Counted from the stretch's first letter, positions 33,595 to 46,589 are shown. The stretch: 64,000 bases of DNA from Adiantum capillus-veneris (GCA_014529385.2 CM043965.1:15558912-15622911), one strand, 5' to 3'. Notes: generated by a model not told the origin, from the letters alone. Made by a program: numbers and translations.

Positions 33595-35103
33595 TCAAAC
33601 TCCCACAATGTAGGGTTGTCCAAGGATGAGATGATATGAAGATGTATCCTGTACAAAGAAGTTTTGGTCAATCTTTACATCACCTATTGTTACCTTCACA
33701 CCTGGACATGCTGCATACAATTCACCGGATGAATTATTTGCCACTTTTACCATCCAGCCATGATCTCTGTCCATCGGCCATTTGCACTTGTTGTAGAGAC
33801 TCTTTGACATTATGTTTATTTCTGAACCATGGTCAATCAAGGAAACAAATGGCTCTTCAAGATCACCTACCTTGACCAAAGTTTCTGTAGTAGCCCTTGT
33901 CCAATGACTTCGTGAATAGTAACTCCTAGGAATATCTTCAACTTCTTCATCATCATTTGAGAAATACACTTGCTTCACTCTCCCACTAGATTGGTAGCAT
34001 CCTACCACAGCTCCATCATTCTCCTTATTTTGTAGTTGCATCTCTTGTGTCTTTGAGGTTTCCTCTTCAACCTGTGGACGAGAAACTTCAGCAAGGGTTT
34101 GCCTCTTTCTCTTGATGATGTCAATGATCTCCTCATGGAATTCACGCTTTGCAATGCCAAGAACTTCTCCAAGAGTAAACTCAATCTTGCTATTCAATAT
34201 CCTTTCCTCCAAGACTTTCTTTAAATCTGTAGCAACCTCAATATCAGATTGTAGTTTATAAGTTGGGCCTTTTGTCTTACCTTTCGTTGGCTCTTTCTTC
34301 TTTCCTGTTGTAGACTCCTCCATGAGTACTTCAGGTGGAGATGCTCCTTGTGTTGAGGGTGTTTGAGAAGGCATTGAGTCGCTTCTTTCCCCACTTCTAG
34401 AAGCTCTTTTTGATGGTCCTTCATAAGCATTCTCACGTCTGCGCTTCTCTTCTACAATTGCCTCATTTTGTTGGCATTTTGTAATGTAGGCATGCACTGA
34501 CAATGAGTCCACTGGATCATTCCATCCTTTTTCTAGACGTATGCAATCACCTGCTTCATGTAGAATCTCTTTTGTAAGCTTTCCCTTTTTAGCTAATTGC
34601 ATGACATTTAGCCAAATTTGACCATGATGGTCACTCACCTCTTCATCACAAAAATGTTCAATTTTTACTCCATAAGTAGCTGCCTCAACTGAAGAGGTGG
34701 CATGCTTGGTTGCCATATCTTCAACTAAGGTTTGCATTCCCCCCTTCCCAAAGTTAGTTCTCAAGGGTAGACCTGTCTCTCTTAAGTGGATTTTACCATC
34801 CCTAAAAAAGACAACATCTTTTGACAAAGCATCACTAAAATCATCACAATCCCTTCTTACATGGTCTGTACTATCACACCAAATACATCTATTAACAAAC
34901 CCTTCTTTGGGCTGTTGTCTTTGCCTAGGAAGTGGCTCTGATGGTTGGCCTTTTTCTTCAAGCTTTGCAAACTTCACCTTCAAGTCACGCATTCCCTTCA
35001 CAAGCTCATCTAGCATGGACTCATCAAACTTAGGAGCGATAAAAGTAGGCTTTACCATTTTGTCAGAAGTTGAGGTGGAAGGACTTGTAGTGTTTACTAC
35101 CAT
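33595..35103 (-). pseudogene. Element D Gag C-terminal part, zinc knuckle and protease
   Basis: 502 residues in the same phase as the Gag frame, from which it is separated by TGA 35122-35124. It has a CCHC knuckle CIWCDSTDHVRRDC (about residues 72-85), a Lys/Glu-rich spacer, and a retropepsin-like segment with LIDHGSEINIMS (about residues 430-441) and HLILGQPY near the end. Confidence 0.85.
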
Positions 35104-35121
35104 CTTGTCCCTTCTTCTTTG

Positions 35122-35769
35122 TCATTTAGCAAGCAGTGAGAAAGCACCTTCAACCTCATTCCAGTCGGTCTTTAGTCCTTGCTCAGCATCTTTATCTTCA
35201 AGAAGAAGCTCCAAATTTTCTTGAAACTCTTTACCTGTAGCTTGCAAGAAAAGATCTGTCTTCTTTGCATCTAGTGTGGCCCTTTCTATCCTAGTGAGTT
35301 GTGCATAACGCCGCTCAAATTCCCTAAGTAGCTCTGTTATTGATAGTCCGTGCTTTGGCTTGACTACCCATTCTAAGAATGTCCTTTTGGTCACTCTCTC
35401 CGAGTCCTCCATGAAATATTCCTCCTTTAAAGCTACTTTGAGTTCTTCCCAATTTCTCCCATGCCCGTCTTTAATTGCCCTAACATGCTCCCTAATTTCT
35501 GGAGCAACAACTAGCTCAAAGCTTCGAATCATCTCACCTTCTGACACGCGATGCAGCTCCATCTCCTTCACATACTCGCGTAAGTACTTGGTTACATCTT
35601 TGCCATTGAATTGATCCATTCTGTTGACGACCGCTTGTATGGCCTTCGTTGCTGAAATCTCCCTTCTTTCAGTAGCATGTTGTTGCGGCATGAACATTGC
35701 AAATGCTTGAAACATTTGCATTGTTGCTGGGTCAAAATGCATACCCTGTTGCTCAACATGATCACCCAT
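35122..35769 (-). CDS. Element D Gag domain
   Basis: 215 residues from ATG 35769 (MGDHVEQQG), which I prefer to the earlier start at 35856 because that one lies in the LTR edge and primer site. It has a retrotransposon Gag-type region with MDQFNGKDVTKYLREYVKEM and a WEELKVALKEEY..F block. It ends at TGA 35122-35124 after LLAK. The frame is open again behind the stop, so this may be a real gag stop with readthrough or a lesion. Confidence 0.8.
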   Translation of the reverse strand: MGDHVEQQGMHFDPATMQMFQAFAMFMPQQHATERREISATKAIQAVVNRMDQFNGKDVTKYLREYVKEMELHRVSEGEMIRSFELVVAPEIREHVRAIKDGHGRNWEELKVALKEEYFMEDSERVTKRTFLEWVVKPKHGLSITELLREFERRYAQLTRIERATLDAKKTDLFLQATGKEFQENLELLLEDKDAEQGLKTDWNEVEGAFSLLAK

Positions 35770-35802
35770 GGTTACCCACAAACTCTCACCCTGGCAGTTT
35801 CG

Positions 35803-35815
35803 CGTCGGGTTCACC
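35803..35815 (-). other. Candidate primer binding site of element D
   Basis: On the minus strand TGGTGAACCCGAC starts a few bases after the end of the 5' LTR. Its complement ends in CCA as a tRNA does. I cannot name the tRNA. It differs from the tRNA-iMet site of A, B and C. Confidence 0.5.
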
Positions 35816-36023
35816 AAAAATATGTCAAGAGATTTGCGGTCTTGCCAGGAAAGCACTGGGCTTATGGCTGTGAGAGTTTGTGAGAGAACTCAACAAAAAC
35901 TATATGAAGGAGTTAAACCATAGATGCCATGAAGACTAGGGTTTGGAAAGAAGTGCAATCAAAGAAGACTCACTCTTTCTCTCTTGCATTCACACACACA
36001 AAGAAAGAACGCAAAAGAGAATG

Positions 36024-36236
36024 TCAAAACAATACGAAGATGAAAACATCAAGGCTATGGTCATATCGTATCATGGGTAATATGAAAGGGTTAATGGATG
36101 AGTTAATGGCATTCAATCTTGGCTGACCAAATAGGCTACGAATTGTTCTTTGGAACTGTAGTTTTGTGCTTACCATAATATATATATTTTGTCTAGTGAT
36201 TGGGATTAATTGTGTGTACAAATCCTCTTGGTTCAT
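36024..36236 (-). CDS. Leader ORF D2, 70 residues (right LTR copy)
   Basis: Identical in protein sequence to 27992-28204. In the 5' LTR this copy would lie in the genomic RNA leader, about 250 bases before gag. The start overlaps the D1 stop by ATGA at 36233-36236. Confidence 0.5.
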   Translation of the reverse strand: MNQEDLYTQLIPITRQNIYIMVSTKLQFQRTIRSLFGQPRLNAINSSINPFILPMIRYDHSLDVFIFVLF

Positions 36237-36451
36237 AGCAAGATAACTACGCTTACATCAAAAGAAAAATTATAGTCTATGAGAGGTAGTATGATGGGAT
36301 CCGGTGATAGAAGTATTTCATTGAGCCTTTCAGGGCCGAAGAGAAACACTATACGTTGTTGAAAGTGTATTTTACGGCTAATCCATACGTTAATTCTAAT
36401 AGATCGTACAGAGTGAAAGCGATAGAAATGATCCTCATGTGGGTTATTCAT
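36233..36451 (-). CDS. Leader ORF D1, 72 residues (right LTR copy)
   Basis: Identical in protein sequence to 28201-28419. Related to D2 and to the E leader ORF at 60868-61086. Function unknown. Confidence 0.5.
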   Translation of the reverse strand: MNNPHEDHFYRFHSVRSIRINVWISRKIHFQQRIVFLFGPERLNEILLSPDPIILPLIDYNFSFDVSVVILL

Positions 36452-36637
36452 CTAGGATAGTATGTGAGAAATGTAGATATGAGAGAAGTGAAGAGATGAG
36501 AAGTTTCCCTCCCAAGCCCTATTCTTGCCCGTAGGCAATAAGGATACTGCGGGGAGAGATGTACCTGTAGCAAGAGAACCTAGAGAGGATGAATTACTAA
36601 GAATGAGAGAGATAGGTTTGGTTAAGGAGATGAGATT

Positions 36638-36759
<122 letters not shown>

Positions 36760-37096
36760 GATTAGAGATGAAAATGAAAACAACAAGAAATCAAGAAAAC
36801 ATCAATGTAGAACACATCTTACTTGAAACCCTTCGGCACCATTATTGATGGGAGAGAGAAGAAGAGTGGATAATTCCACTTTGATTGATACACCAAGTGC
36901 AAGACCTTCTTTGATTAGAGTTGATCTTCCAAGGTTAGCTTGTTGCAAGAATGGCTAGTCTCCCTCTAGGTGAAAGTGTAGGCTTGGGCTTATGTTAATG
37001 GCTAAGTGCAATTAGGCATTACTACTCACTCCCTCGAGAATTCCTCTCATCAATGGCTTGAATGCTTGAGTTCCTTCCAAGGAAGAAGAGGTCCCC

Positions 37097-37103
37097 TTTT
37101 ATA
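37097..37103 (-). promoter_or_regulatory. TATA box of the right D LTR
   Basis: TATAAAA on the minus strand in the same context as the left copy. This is the promoter copy expected to make the element RNA. Confidence 0.55.
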
Positions 37104-38006
37104 GGTGAAGGGAACCCCCAAGGGTTTACACAAGAAGAGAGGAGCCAGTGTGAACAGGAATTGGAAAAGTTGGAAATGAGATGTCCCTGCATGATGTGGG
37201 CAGACTAGGGTCCAGTATTTTGATCATATATCCTCAACCGTGGCTCCAAATAAAAAAGTAAATATATGGGCAAAAACTTCAGCTCATTAGCTACGATTTT
37301 CATTTTAAAATCGTTTTCTAATTCGAATTGGAACCTTGTGTAAAAAATTCATCAAAATAGGGTCCATTTATGGCAGCAAAATTCTTCATGTGGTCTCCTT
37401 AGCCTAAACTTTCATTTAATTCCAAAGGACACCTCATGCCATATGAAAGCATGACATTGCTCCTTGACAAAGTTTTGTAATCATGCTTGCAATAATGCAT
37501 TAAAATAAGTGTATCTTTGAAATCATGCCACCTAGTGTCCCACTAGGATTTGATTCTCTCCTAGTAGCTATTTAAAAAGAAATATAAGAAAAGTATAAAA
37601 AATACGTAGAATATATATATATATTGGAGTTTACCCTAGATATAGGATCTAGCTAGGGTGTGAGATGATAATGAAATAGTAGAAATAAAGAATCAATGCT
37701 TTTTGCCCCAAGTTAAAGAGGCGGAGCTATTGATGCTTTTCCCATAGTATTTTCTGATGGTAAAGTAAGGATAGGTTAACCTTGAGAAAAATAATAGGAT
37801 GAGATAGAAGGCTTATTATTATACTTAAATATGCATATGTACACTATAGGAAATATAATTATGTATCTAAAAAAATACAAGATAGATCTTGTAGCATGCG
37901 TTCCCACTATGTACATGTCACAGCACGACAACGTGGTCTTTGCAATGCCGTTTCTGGCAGGCCAGCAATATATGCATGATGGACTTATTTCTATTTGTAG
38001 AAAATG

Positions 38007-38008
<2 letters not shown>

Positions 38009-38036
<28 letters not shown>
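38009..38036. repeat. (AC)n microsatellite
   Basis: About 28 bases of AC directly before the right long repeat of the Penelope-like element. Confidence 0.95.
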
Positions 38037-38040
<4 letters not shown>

Positions 38041-38042
<2 letters not shown>

Positions 38043-39645
38043 ATGTGCTCTACTGATGAGACGCTCTGACGAAGACTGAGATACCGAAATGAAACGGCCT
38101 TTGGCAACTGCATACATGCCAATACACATATTATTTTTTATCGATTTTGCTTATACTAGCATTCGCCATTCCTCTCTTTGTCTCTCTCTCACATCTACAA
38201 TTGTTGCATACTATATAACTACTCCCTGCACTTCTAATTCATGCACACTTTTGCCCACACAATCAAACTTCCCCTTGACTGCTTGCAATTCCTGCGGATG
38301 ATGATCATCCTTTGTGCTGATAACTGGTTTTATTGATTGGGTCCTCCCCTCTTTAGCTCAATAATTCTTTTGGTAGCAAGTTACACTCAATTGCCCTTGC
38401 CTCAATTTTCTCACTTGGTAACTGGAATTCCATACATCTATTTGCGTACAATTCACAAGTGCTTGTCTCTCCATTAGTTAGCACTAATTTCACACTATCT
38501 CGGTCAAACTACACACAATCTAGAAAGCCAAAACATAAAAAACACAGGCCAAAACTATCATAAGAACATAGTTTCTCAGTGCTGGTCGTCTTAAAGACTT
38601 GTAGTACAACTTCACTCATGGCGGACAAACAAACCACAAATGAAGATTAAACTTATTTTTTAGTTTTGTGATATCTTTTTTGACATAGAAAACCGATGTC
38701 TTCACTCAGTACGATCTCTAACATACATAAATTTAGTACTTTAGAGATTTTTATACTTGCAAGTAATTATCAATAATAACACTTGCAATTTAGAATTTTA
38801 GCTATTACTTGAAAATAATGACGAAAGTCAAATTTGAATAGATTGTGGACTATCGTAGTTGTAATAATTTTTCAGTTATTCGTAAGCTGATCAAGATGGC
38901 GTATAACTGTATAAAGCTATGATTAAAGAGTTAGAATTAATGCTTATGTACAAAAATATGGTTCTCAAGAAATAAAGCATTAACTCCCTTTATTGTAGTA
39001 CTTACTATACTCTTGGTTACATTGGATATTAGCTTGTTACTATAATCACGAATACTTATAGCTTTCAATTTGCTAAACAATATGCCTCACACTAGGACAT
39101 TATGGACCCCTTCATTAGCTATAATTGATAGAGTCTATTCTTGCCCTTAATCGGGACATGAAGTAGCCCATAAACAATATTTTGCTTACACATCATTAGA
39201 GTATCAATTGTAGCCAACCATGTTCTTATATTGATCTTATACAAAAAAATATTTGTCGTCTTCAAACTGTTTTTGAATGCATGGATAAGAGGGACATGCA
39301 TAACAACTGTTGTGTCCGTCCTATACGTGCATTCCATGCTTAAACAAAAATGTAAATGATTTTTTTGTTTGCATGATGGTTGCAAGTAAGGATTACGTCT
39401 TCTACTATCTTTGTATTCAAAGGTTGTTCAACCAAACTAAGCAAGAACTTAGAAAACATCTACTGATTCTCTTCTTAGATGTTATTAAAACATCTAAATT
39501 CTACTTCAAATGTACATATGTTTTAAGTTGTTTAAAAAGATGTACGTACTCATTGCTATTTTCCTTAGTCAATTCTCTTTTTGAATCATTTGGTTCAAGG
39601 TTGTGAATAAGGTGTATAGATTAATACTCCAACACACACATGTGT
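38041..39645 (+). repeat. Right long direct repeat of the Penelope-like element
   Basis: Same orientation as 23245-24960 and roughly 90% alike, with a deletion after 38645. TATA box at 38212-38218. It ends where the left copy ends, at an ACACACACA run, after which the two sequences differ completely. Confidence 0.75.
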
Positions 39646-40077
39646 GCGCAAAAGACCATACATATTCCCACAATGCAAACCTTATATAAAGAAAAAGATT
39701 CAAAGAAATCCATTTTGGGGAATAAGTGAGGTGTAGTCCTGTCTATCCTTTTTTTATAGCCAAACTCACAATTGTGAGGGTGTGAATTCATTAAAATCTC
39801 AACAAAATGTAGAAAGCATCCTCAAGATTGTAACGAGCCTTGAGGTATCTATCAACCATTCCAAGATACAAATGACAGCCCTAGGCTAGCCAACAAGCCA
39901 AGATCACCTACCCATCAAGGCGGGGGGAATAACCTGATTCCACTCGATCGAGTTCCTCCTTTTTCCAAGGGTAGATATTGTATTCCTAGTCTAATGGATA
40001 ATCTCTATGAAGCTTGCTATTGAGCAGTCATTTTTGAACACTCGATAGTTCCTAGCCTTCCAAACATGTTGAAAATA
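39646..40077. other. Intervening sequence and LINE 3' untranslated end
   Basis: No gene. TCCTTTTTTTATAGCC at about 39747 reads on the minus strand as a short A-run and may be the 3' end of the LINE fragment that follows. Confidence 0.35.
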
Positions 40078-41515
40078 TTAGAATCTGACTTTTTGTGCGC
40101 ATATTAGTGTCATTTGACTTTTTAGCACCATCCCTCCAAAAAGTAGATTGTTCTTGAAGAAGCCTATCGTCCAAGTCCTTTGGACCCATTTGCATAGCTT
40201 TTCTGCTAGGCCACAAATCGTCGGACATCCCCTAAATAAGTGAAAGAGGTCCTCACTTGCCTTTTTACATCTTGAATGCCTATCTGAGCCAATACCTCTG
40301 GCCAAGACCTTCACGCCTGTTGGTATAACCTCCCGCAGCACCTTCCACAAGAATATCTTCATCAAAAAGGGCCATTGTGGGTTTCAGATGTTATTGGTAA
40401 TTGTCACCCATCTTTCTTCCAGCCATTGCAAGCCCCATTGTTATTAAGGGGGAGAAACCAACCAGTCTTGAACATTAAAATGTGGTATATACTCTTGGTT
40501 TATGGATTACCGAATTGCCTATGTTGGGGCCATCTCAGGCTTTCCAGTCGAGGTTCGACTCACAAATAGGCACATGCTTTCCCATCCCTTCAACAGACAT
40601 GTTCACCAATAGCCTTTTAGTGTCATTTAAGTGAAACTGGGTAGCCAGGTGATCAACCTCTATCCAACACTTATTGATGCCATCCCAAAAATGGGCCACC
40701 CATCAGATACCTTTATTGTCACCTTTCTGGCTATTTCAATCCAATATGAGTTCAAGAGTGTGCCACCTACTTTGGAAAGCCAAGGAGACTAATTTGTTGT
40801 GGAATTTTGGAAATATCGGGTTAACTCTCCCCATTCTAGGGCCTCTGTTTCTTTGTTACACTTGCATACCAGTTCCCTTGTTGCCCTTCCTAGTCGCAAG
40901 GTGGACCATTTAGGGGCCAATACTTTTTTATGAGCTTCTACCCCTTTCCATTGCCCCCCTAGGGAGACAAGCTTAGACTTGTTCATAATATCCTTCATCA
41001 TAATAGACCATGCCTGATCCTCCTTGGAAATTGACACCACAAATATGGCACATTGGGCTTCTACATGAACAACATGGTTGAATCCTGATACCTCCTTGTT
41101 TCAGTGGCCTAGCGACCGACTCCCATTTGGCCCACTGCCAGGGCAATGAATCCTTAGTGTCCTTTTTCCACAAGAATCTTTTTATTGGTTTCAAGAATTT
41201 CATCATAATAGAACATGGCTGATCCTCCTTGGAAATTGACACCACAAATATGGCACATTGGGCTTTTGCATGAATAACATGGTTGAATCCTAATACCTCC
41301 TTATTCTAGTGGCCTAGCAACCGACTCCCATTTGACCCACTGTAAGGAAATGAATCCTTAATGTCCTTTCTCCATAGGAATATTTTTACTGGTTTCAAGA
41401 AATTTTTCCAGCTACACTTGTCCATCTTTAGGATCAGCCCAGTGAAGGTAATATACGGGAGCATGAACGAATTGATCACTTTAATCCTGCTTGGAAAGGA
41501 AACTAGCACATACTG
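39747..41515 (-). mobile_element. Truncated plant L1-type LINE fragment (C-terminal part of ORF2)
   Basis: On the minus strand, from 41509: a reverse transcriptase thumb segment (FPSRIKVINSFMLPYI, then FLKPVKIFLWRKD), then two copies of a FLW..K..P..GGIRIQP-like block (41245 down to about 40970). The zinc-binding end domain follows (40365-40078: KIFLWKVLREVIPTGVKV, then EDLFHLFRGCP). The upstream half of ORF2 and all of ORF1 are missing. Several stops and frame changes are present. A 205-bp tandem duplication lies inside it. Confidence 0.7.
40994..41403. repeat. Tandem duplication of a 205-bp LINE segment
   Basis: TTCATCATAATAGA(C/A)CATG begins at 40994 and again at 41199, and the units stay alike through GATCCTCCTTGG, CACATTGGGCTT and the GAATCCTTA(G/A)TGTCCTTT stretch. 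About 20 differences separate the copies. Confidence 0.8.
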
Positions 41516-44500
41516 TCACCTTTGCATCTTGCTGAAAAAACAACATATGTACAATGAGGCTAAATCAAGAGATGGGAGGAGGGAAAAGCCACACAGGTGG
41601 ACAATAGTGCCATCTGAGCACACCCTAGACCATGGTGAAGAAAGTCCCAGGACGCCAGATCGAAGGAAAGCCTCTTTGCGCTTCTGCATGCGGTCAGAGC
41701 TACACTGGAGTCTCTTGAACTGTCCTATGAGAGTATGGATCAACTCTAGCCAAAAATCCTGAACAGTCTTTGTTGGTGGTACAGGGCGAGCCTCAAAGAT
41801 GCGGAAGCAGCGGGCCCGCCAAATGAACTAGAGTGTTATGCTGCTGATGAGCTCCCAACACTCCTCTCTCTCACTGCACCACTCCTGTGGAGTAAGCTCT
41901 ATAGCAGGCTGGAGTGTAGGTCGACCCCCCTGTATCACTATCATCCTGCTGGTGGAGGATAGCTCAAACTGAAGTGCCGGGCCTATGAGAGTAGACCAAG
42001 CAACTGCTCCCCATGTGTACTGCCGAGTTGTGGAAAGAGCTGACATCAGTCAAAGAACACAAAGACACACTTGTTGTGCCAAAGTACAGTCCCAAAGATA
42101 GTGACACTGACTCTCCACAAGATGGTCACAAGCTGCATATGCAATCGAATGACCACTATGTACAAGCCAACTCCCAATTGTCGTAAATCAGTGTGCAACC
42201 AACCACTGAAACAAAGTGACTTGCTTCAGTTGTATGGAGTCCCACAACCTCTCCCAGCCAAGAACTCAGATGTGAGACCCTCCTCTTGCGAATGAGGTGC
42301 TGCAACAGGACGAGCCTCTCTATGTACTGCCAGAATGTGACATCTTAGTCGAACAATGTATTGAAAGAAAGGGACACCTGGATGGTCTACTGAGGAGAAA
42401 GGGTCCCTCCAAAGCCACTCTCCAAGATCCCACCGTACTCGTGTCAGTGGACAGCTTTCCCAAGTCCATAGTCTCTAGTGGCCAGTCTCAAGAGCAGCTA
42501 GGTCGGGATCTATGACACAAGTCCTCCCACAGATGCCCACCACTCGGATCCTTTGAAAACAACACTCTACCACCTGTGGGGCCTCTACTTTAACTTTGTG
42601 TAAGCGTCCCTCACCCTTTAGCTTGAAAACAGGGAGGGTATGGTCTTTGAGCAAGCCCGAACTTAGATGAGAACCTCCAGTTGCATGAAGGCTCCCATCC
42701 ATCTGGGCGCTGCTGACTCGAGAGGTGTGAGCCACTCAGCTGGTACTGCCTATGAGATGTTCTGACACATGCTCTGCACCCCTCTCATGCCCCGTAGAGT
42801 TGAATGCTTTGAAGCTCCTCTAACAAGCCTGAAAACTATAGCCAGTCACCTAAAGAGCGTGCTGGATCCTTTGCCATGGGACCCCAGGAAACATGAGGCC
42901 CCGACTATCAACCAAGTGGCCTCTCTGAGTGCTAACCATGGGGTTCCAAAGAAGGGGCTGTCTCAGGTGCTCCTCCATGCAAGTAGGTTGACACTGCTCC
43001 AGGCCTCTCCGCAGTTGCTCCCAAGATCGGAGCAGACTCACAGCGAAGCGGTCCTCTAGTCTCCTACTCAAGCCAACTTTGTGCATCTTTGTGAAAATCC
43101 ATTGAGTTGAGGGTCGCCAGAGGCCTCTAGCCTGAGGCACCCTAGCACTAAGCCGATGAAGCAAGAACTCCTTCCAAGGCTCCTCACCTAGAAGAAGTAC
43201 TCTGACGATAAACTTCCCAAGAAGGGCTCTCCTCTACTGTGTTGGGTCTATGATCCCCAGTCCACCCTGAGAACAAAAAAGAGTGATGACCTGCCATGCC
43301 ACTTTGGCTCGGGCTATCTGAGTGTCACACCCTGACCAAAGGAAGTTCTTGATCAGCCTCTCTACTTGGATAATACAAGAACTCGAAAAGATCCAACAAG
43401 AAGTGATGTACCACATAGTAGCCAACAACACCTGGTTGGCCACCACAACTCTGCCTGCCAAAGAAAGTCGTGTGGAGCTCCAATGTAGCAACTTCCTCCT
43501 GATAGACAGGAGGAGGGGAGCAATCTGCTTCTCGGGAGATAAGTCCAAACCAACCTGATAGCCCAAGTACCGAACTGCAGTCCCTGGGGGAATCCACCTG
43601 AAACCCTCACCTGTCATCCAATCAGGTGTAGGAGCACTACCAACCGAGAAAGCCATTGTCTTTCTCCAGTTGATCAGTGCGCCTGATGCACAACAAAAAG
43701 TCTCAAGAGCCTACTCACACCTGTGAAGGTTGGCATCCTGGCCATCCAAGTACAAGGCTGAGTCGTCTGCAAACTCAGCGTCCATTAGCTCATCTCCCCG
43801 AATAGGGAAGACTAAGCCATGTAAACCAACCTGTTGTGAAACCAAAAACCTGCTCATCGCCTCAACATAGAACAGGAAGAGGAAAGGGTCAAGAGGGCAG
43901 CCTTGTTTGACCGAATGTGTGAGCATGAAACGATCACCTCTACCTCCTGACAAAAGTACCTGACTGTGTGCCCGTCTGTACAAAGCTGATACCCCCCTGA
44001 TCCAAGCATCTGAGAAGCCCATCCTGCGTAGAGTGCCCTCCAGAAAGTCCTAGTCAACTCTACCGTAGGCCTTCTCAAAATCGAGAATAAGAATCACTAG
44101 ATCCTCACCAAAGAGTTGCTCGAGGGCAGAAGCCTCCCAAAAAGTAAAGATGTTGTCAAGGATACTATACTCCTTGACAAAACTTGTCTGTGTCCCATGT
44201 ATAATGCTCTCTAGAAGTGGCTAAATCCTCAAACTAAGAGCCTTGGCAAGAATTTTGTAGGTTGAGTTGAAGATGGTGATGGGGCGCCACTCTTCAATCT
44301 TATCCAAGGAGCCACCCTCCTTGGGAATGAGGTAAATCCGGCCCTCACTCATGCTGTCAGGCATCTCTCCTGTGTGCAGGATGTACTAAAAAGCACTGCA
44401 AAGATCTGAGCCAAGCAGGTACTAGTACTCCAAGAAAAAGCTGGGAGTCAAGCCATCCTCACCTGGGAGCTACCACGGGGGAGTGCTCTAAGAGCCGTGT

Positions 44501-45895
44501 GTAGCTCCTCTAGCTGAAGAGGCAGCTCAAGCCTCTAGCACATCTCCTCAGTCACAAGACAAGGCATCTGTGCCCACACTTGATCTTTGCATGCATCCTG
44601 ATGCTCTGGCTGAGGCTCTGCAGATAGTAAATCACGGTAGAAGTCAGTAGCAACTGCACGCATGTCCTCTGGATCTGAAGCAACTGACCCGCCATGCCTC
44701 CTCAACTGGCTAACCTTAGCATGCATATGCCAAGGTCCCACTACCTCAAAGAAAGCGCCTGTCACTCTATCACCCACCTGGGTCCACTGAGATGCCTCTC
44801 GATGGAAAGCAAACTCATGGCGCCTCTCCTCTGTGCTGACGAGCTCTTGGAGAGCCCGCTGTAGCTGCTCCTCCAACCAAGGACTGTCTGGATGCTTCTC
44901 CTGCATCCTCTGCAAGGAAGCAACACCTCGTTGGAGACGCTCCTCCTCCTCTCTCACTGTAGCCAAGCGAGCCGAAGACTCCCGAAGAAAGAGTCGACTA
45001 AGCTGAGCAAGTCCTGAGGCCACTCTGTCAGCAGGAGAATCTTGCATGTCTAAGCTCTCTGTTCAAAGAGCCTCCACTCGCTCTCTAAGCGTTGAGTCCA
45101 GCAAGACCCTCTCATCGTGCTCCCTCTCCTCTGCCTATCAGTCACTGTAAGGATCACTGGTGCATGGTCCAAAAAGGAAGTCCCTGCCAAAATGCCAACT
45201 GTCCCACCCAAGTCACAGAAGTGGTCACTAGTGTAGAAGCGATCTATCCGAGATAGATTCACGCCTCCCACTCTGCGGTCCGAATGAGAGAAGGCCACGC
45301 TGTCTAGGGGCCTCACAAAGTTGGAATTTTGCTACACATATGAAACCCCCAGAGTCATACAAAACCTTTCCCGAGCTGCCATCTCAACTCCATGCATAGT
45401 AGTATGGCTACCACCAATCCTATCAGAGGGTTCCTCCAACATGTTGAAGTCACCCCCTATGCACCATTGCTCTGCCTGCGGCAGAGTCTAGCCAATCTAA
45501 GACCAAAACTCTACACGTGCACTCACCACATTGCATGCATATATGTTCAGGAAGCCCACAAGACAACCCTGAACCTGCATAGTGATCCACTAAGCCTTGC
45601 CTGGCACAATAATCCCTCTGCCCACAATGTCCTGCAAAGAATCCACAATAGTCATACATAACCCGCCCTAGATGCCTCCAGGTCCAAATTCAGCTGGCCA
45701 AAAAGTCTCATATCGTCCACACAAAAGCTGACCACAACATCTAATGCAACTCTCACACAGATGATGCTCTTGAAGCATAAGCAGGTCAATCTCTCCTCCC
45801 ACAAGGCATCACTGAAGCTCCTGATGCACTCGGCCCCTCTGACACTGAAACTGGGGCCCACCTAATCCCTGTATGTTCCATGAGATGATCCTCAT
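41516..45895 (-). pseudogene. ORF2 of a second plant L1-type LINE, heavily broken
   Basis: The start is at about 45895, where MRIISWNIQGLGG opens an endonuclease/exonuclease/phosphatase domain. Its later part is at 45316-45050 (RIDRFY, then FLDHAPVILTV). A linker follows at 45047-44535. Reverse transcriptase runs through SEGRIYLIPKEGGS and EEWRPITIFNSTYKILAKAL (about 44380-44230), QGCPLDPFLFLFY (about 43900) and FADD (about 43765), with the thumb at 43656-43234 (SLAGRVVVANQVLLATMWY). The zinc motif (CDHLVESQCHYLWDC) is at about 42150-42075. Many stops and frameshifts occur. Its end abuts the LINE fragment at 39747-41515. Confidence 0.82.
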
Positions 45896-46589
45896 GGGAA
45901 GCGAGAGAGAACTGATGCTGCTGCAACAACTAATTACTGTGCTATCTTTGAGGCCGGCTTGGATGGGGAGTAATCTGCATCCGAGCGTCCTCGAGATAGA
46001 CGTGCCTGCAAAGAGTGTCTAGCCCAAGCCCAAGTAGACCGAGCCGTGCGTAAAGCAACCTCCTCTGTTTAGGACTCCTCATGTATGTGTACATAGCATG
46101 GCGGGCTCTGCATGTCAGCAAAAAAGTGAACCACAATGTGTCTACATCCGACTGTGTCTGGAGGTGTCACAACAAACTTGGCCAATGGCCAAAGAGTCTG
46201 AAGCAAGTCGGTAACCCCTAGGTCTCCAATGTGATGAGAGATCTCTAGGGCCTGTGTCTGCAGCCACTACAACACTAAGTCTATAGTCCATTTAGCCTGG
46301 TCTCTATTGCAAAGGGGGAAAGAGAAGCCAACCGCTGACTCCAAGGCCTTTATCCCCCTAGCTGCAAGGAACAATACATGAACTCTGAAGCCAGTTGCCT
46401 CAAGGTCAAGTGAGGGGTCACCGAGAAACCATGTAAAGTCATAGGCAAAGAAATCCCAACGACGACGAATGTCGAAGCTCGTCAGACCACAAGGAACTGT
46501 TGAAAAGGGAGACGTCTGCACCAGAAGAGGGGGTCGCAAGAAAGGCTATCCCTCTCTCACCAAGCGACTCGTGGCAAAGGTGCTGCCAA
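45896..46589 (-). other. Region between ORF1 and ORF2 of the second LINE
   Basis: GC-rich and without a long frame of known type. A 90-residue minus frame at 46267-46539 may be decayed ORF1 or untranslated sequence. Confidence 0.35.
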
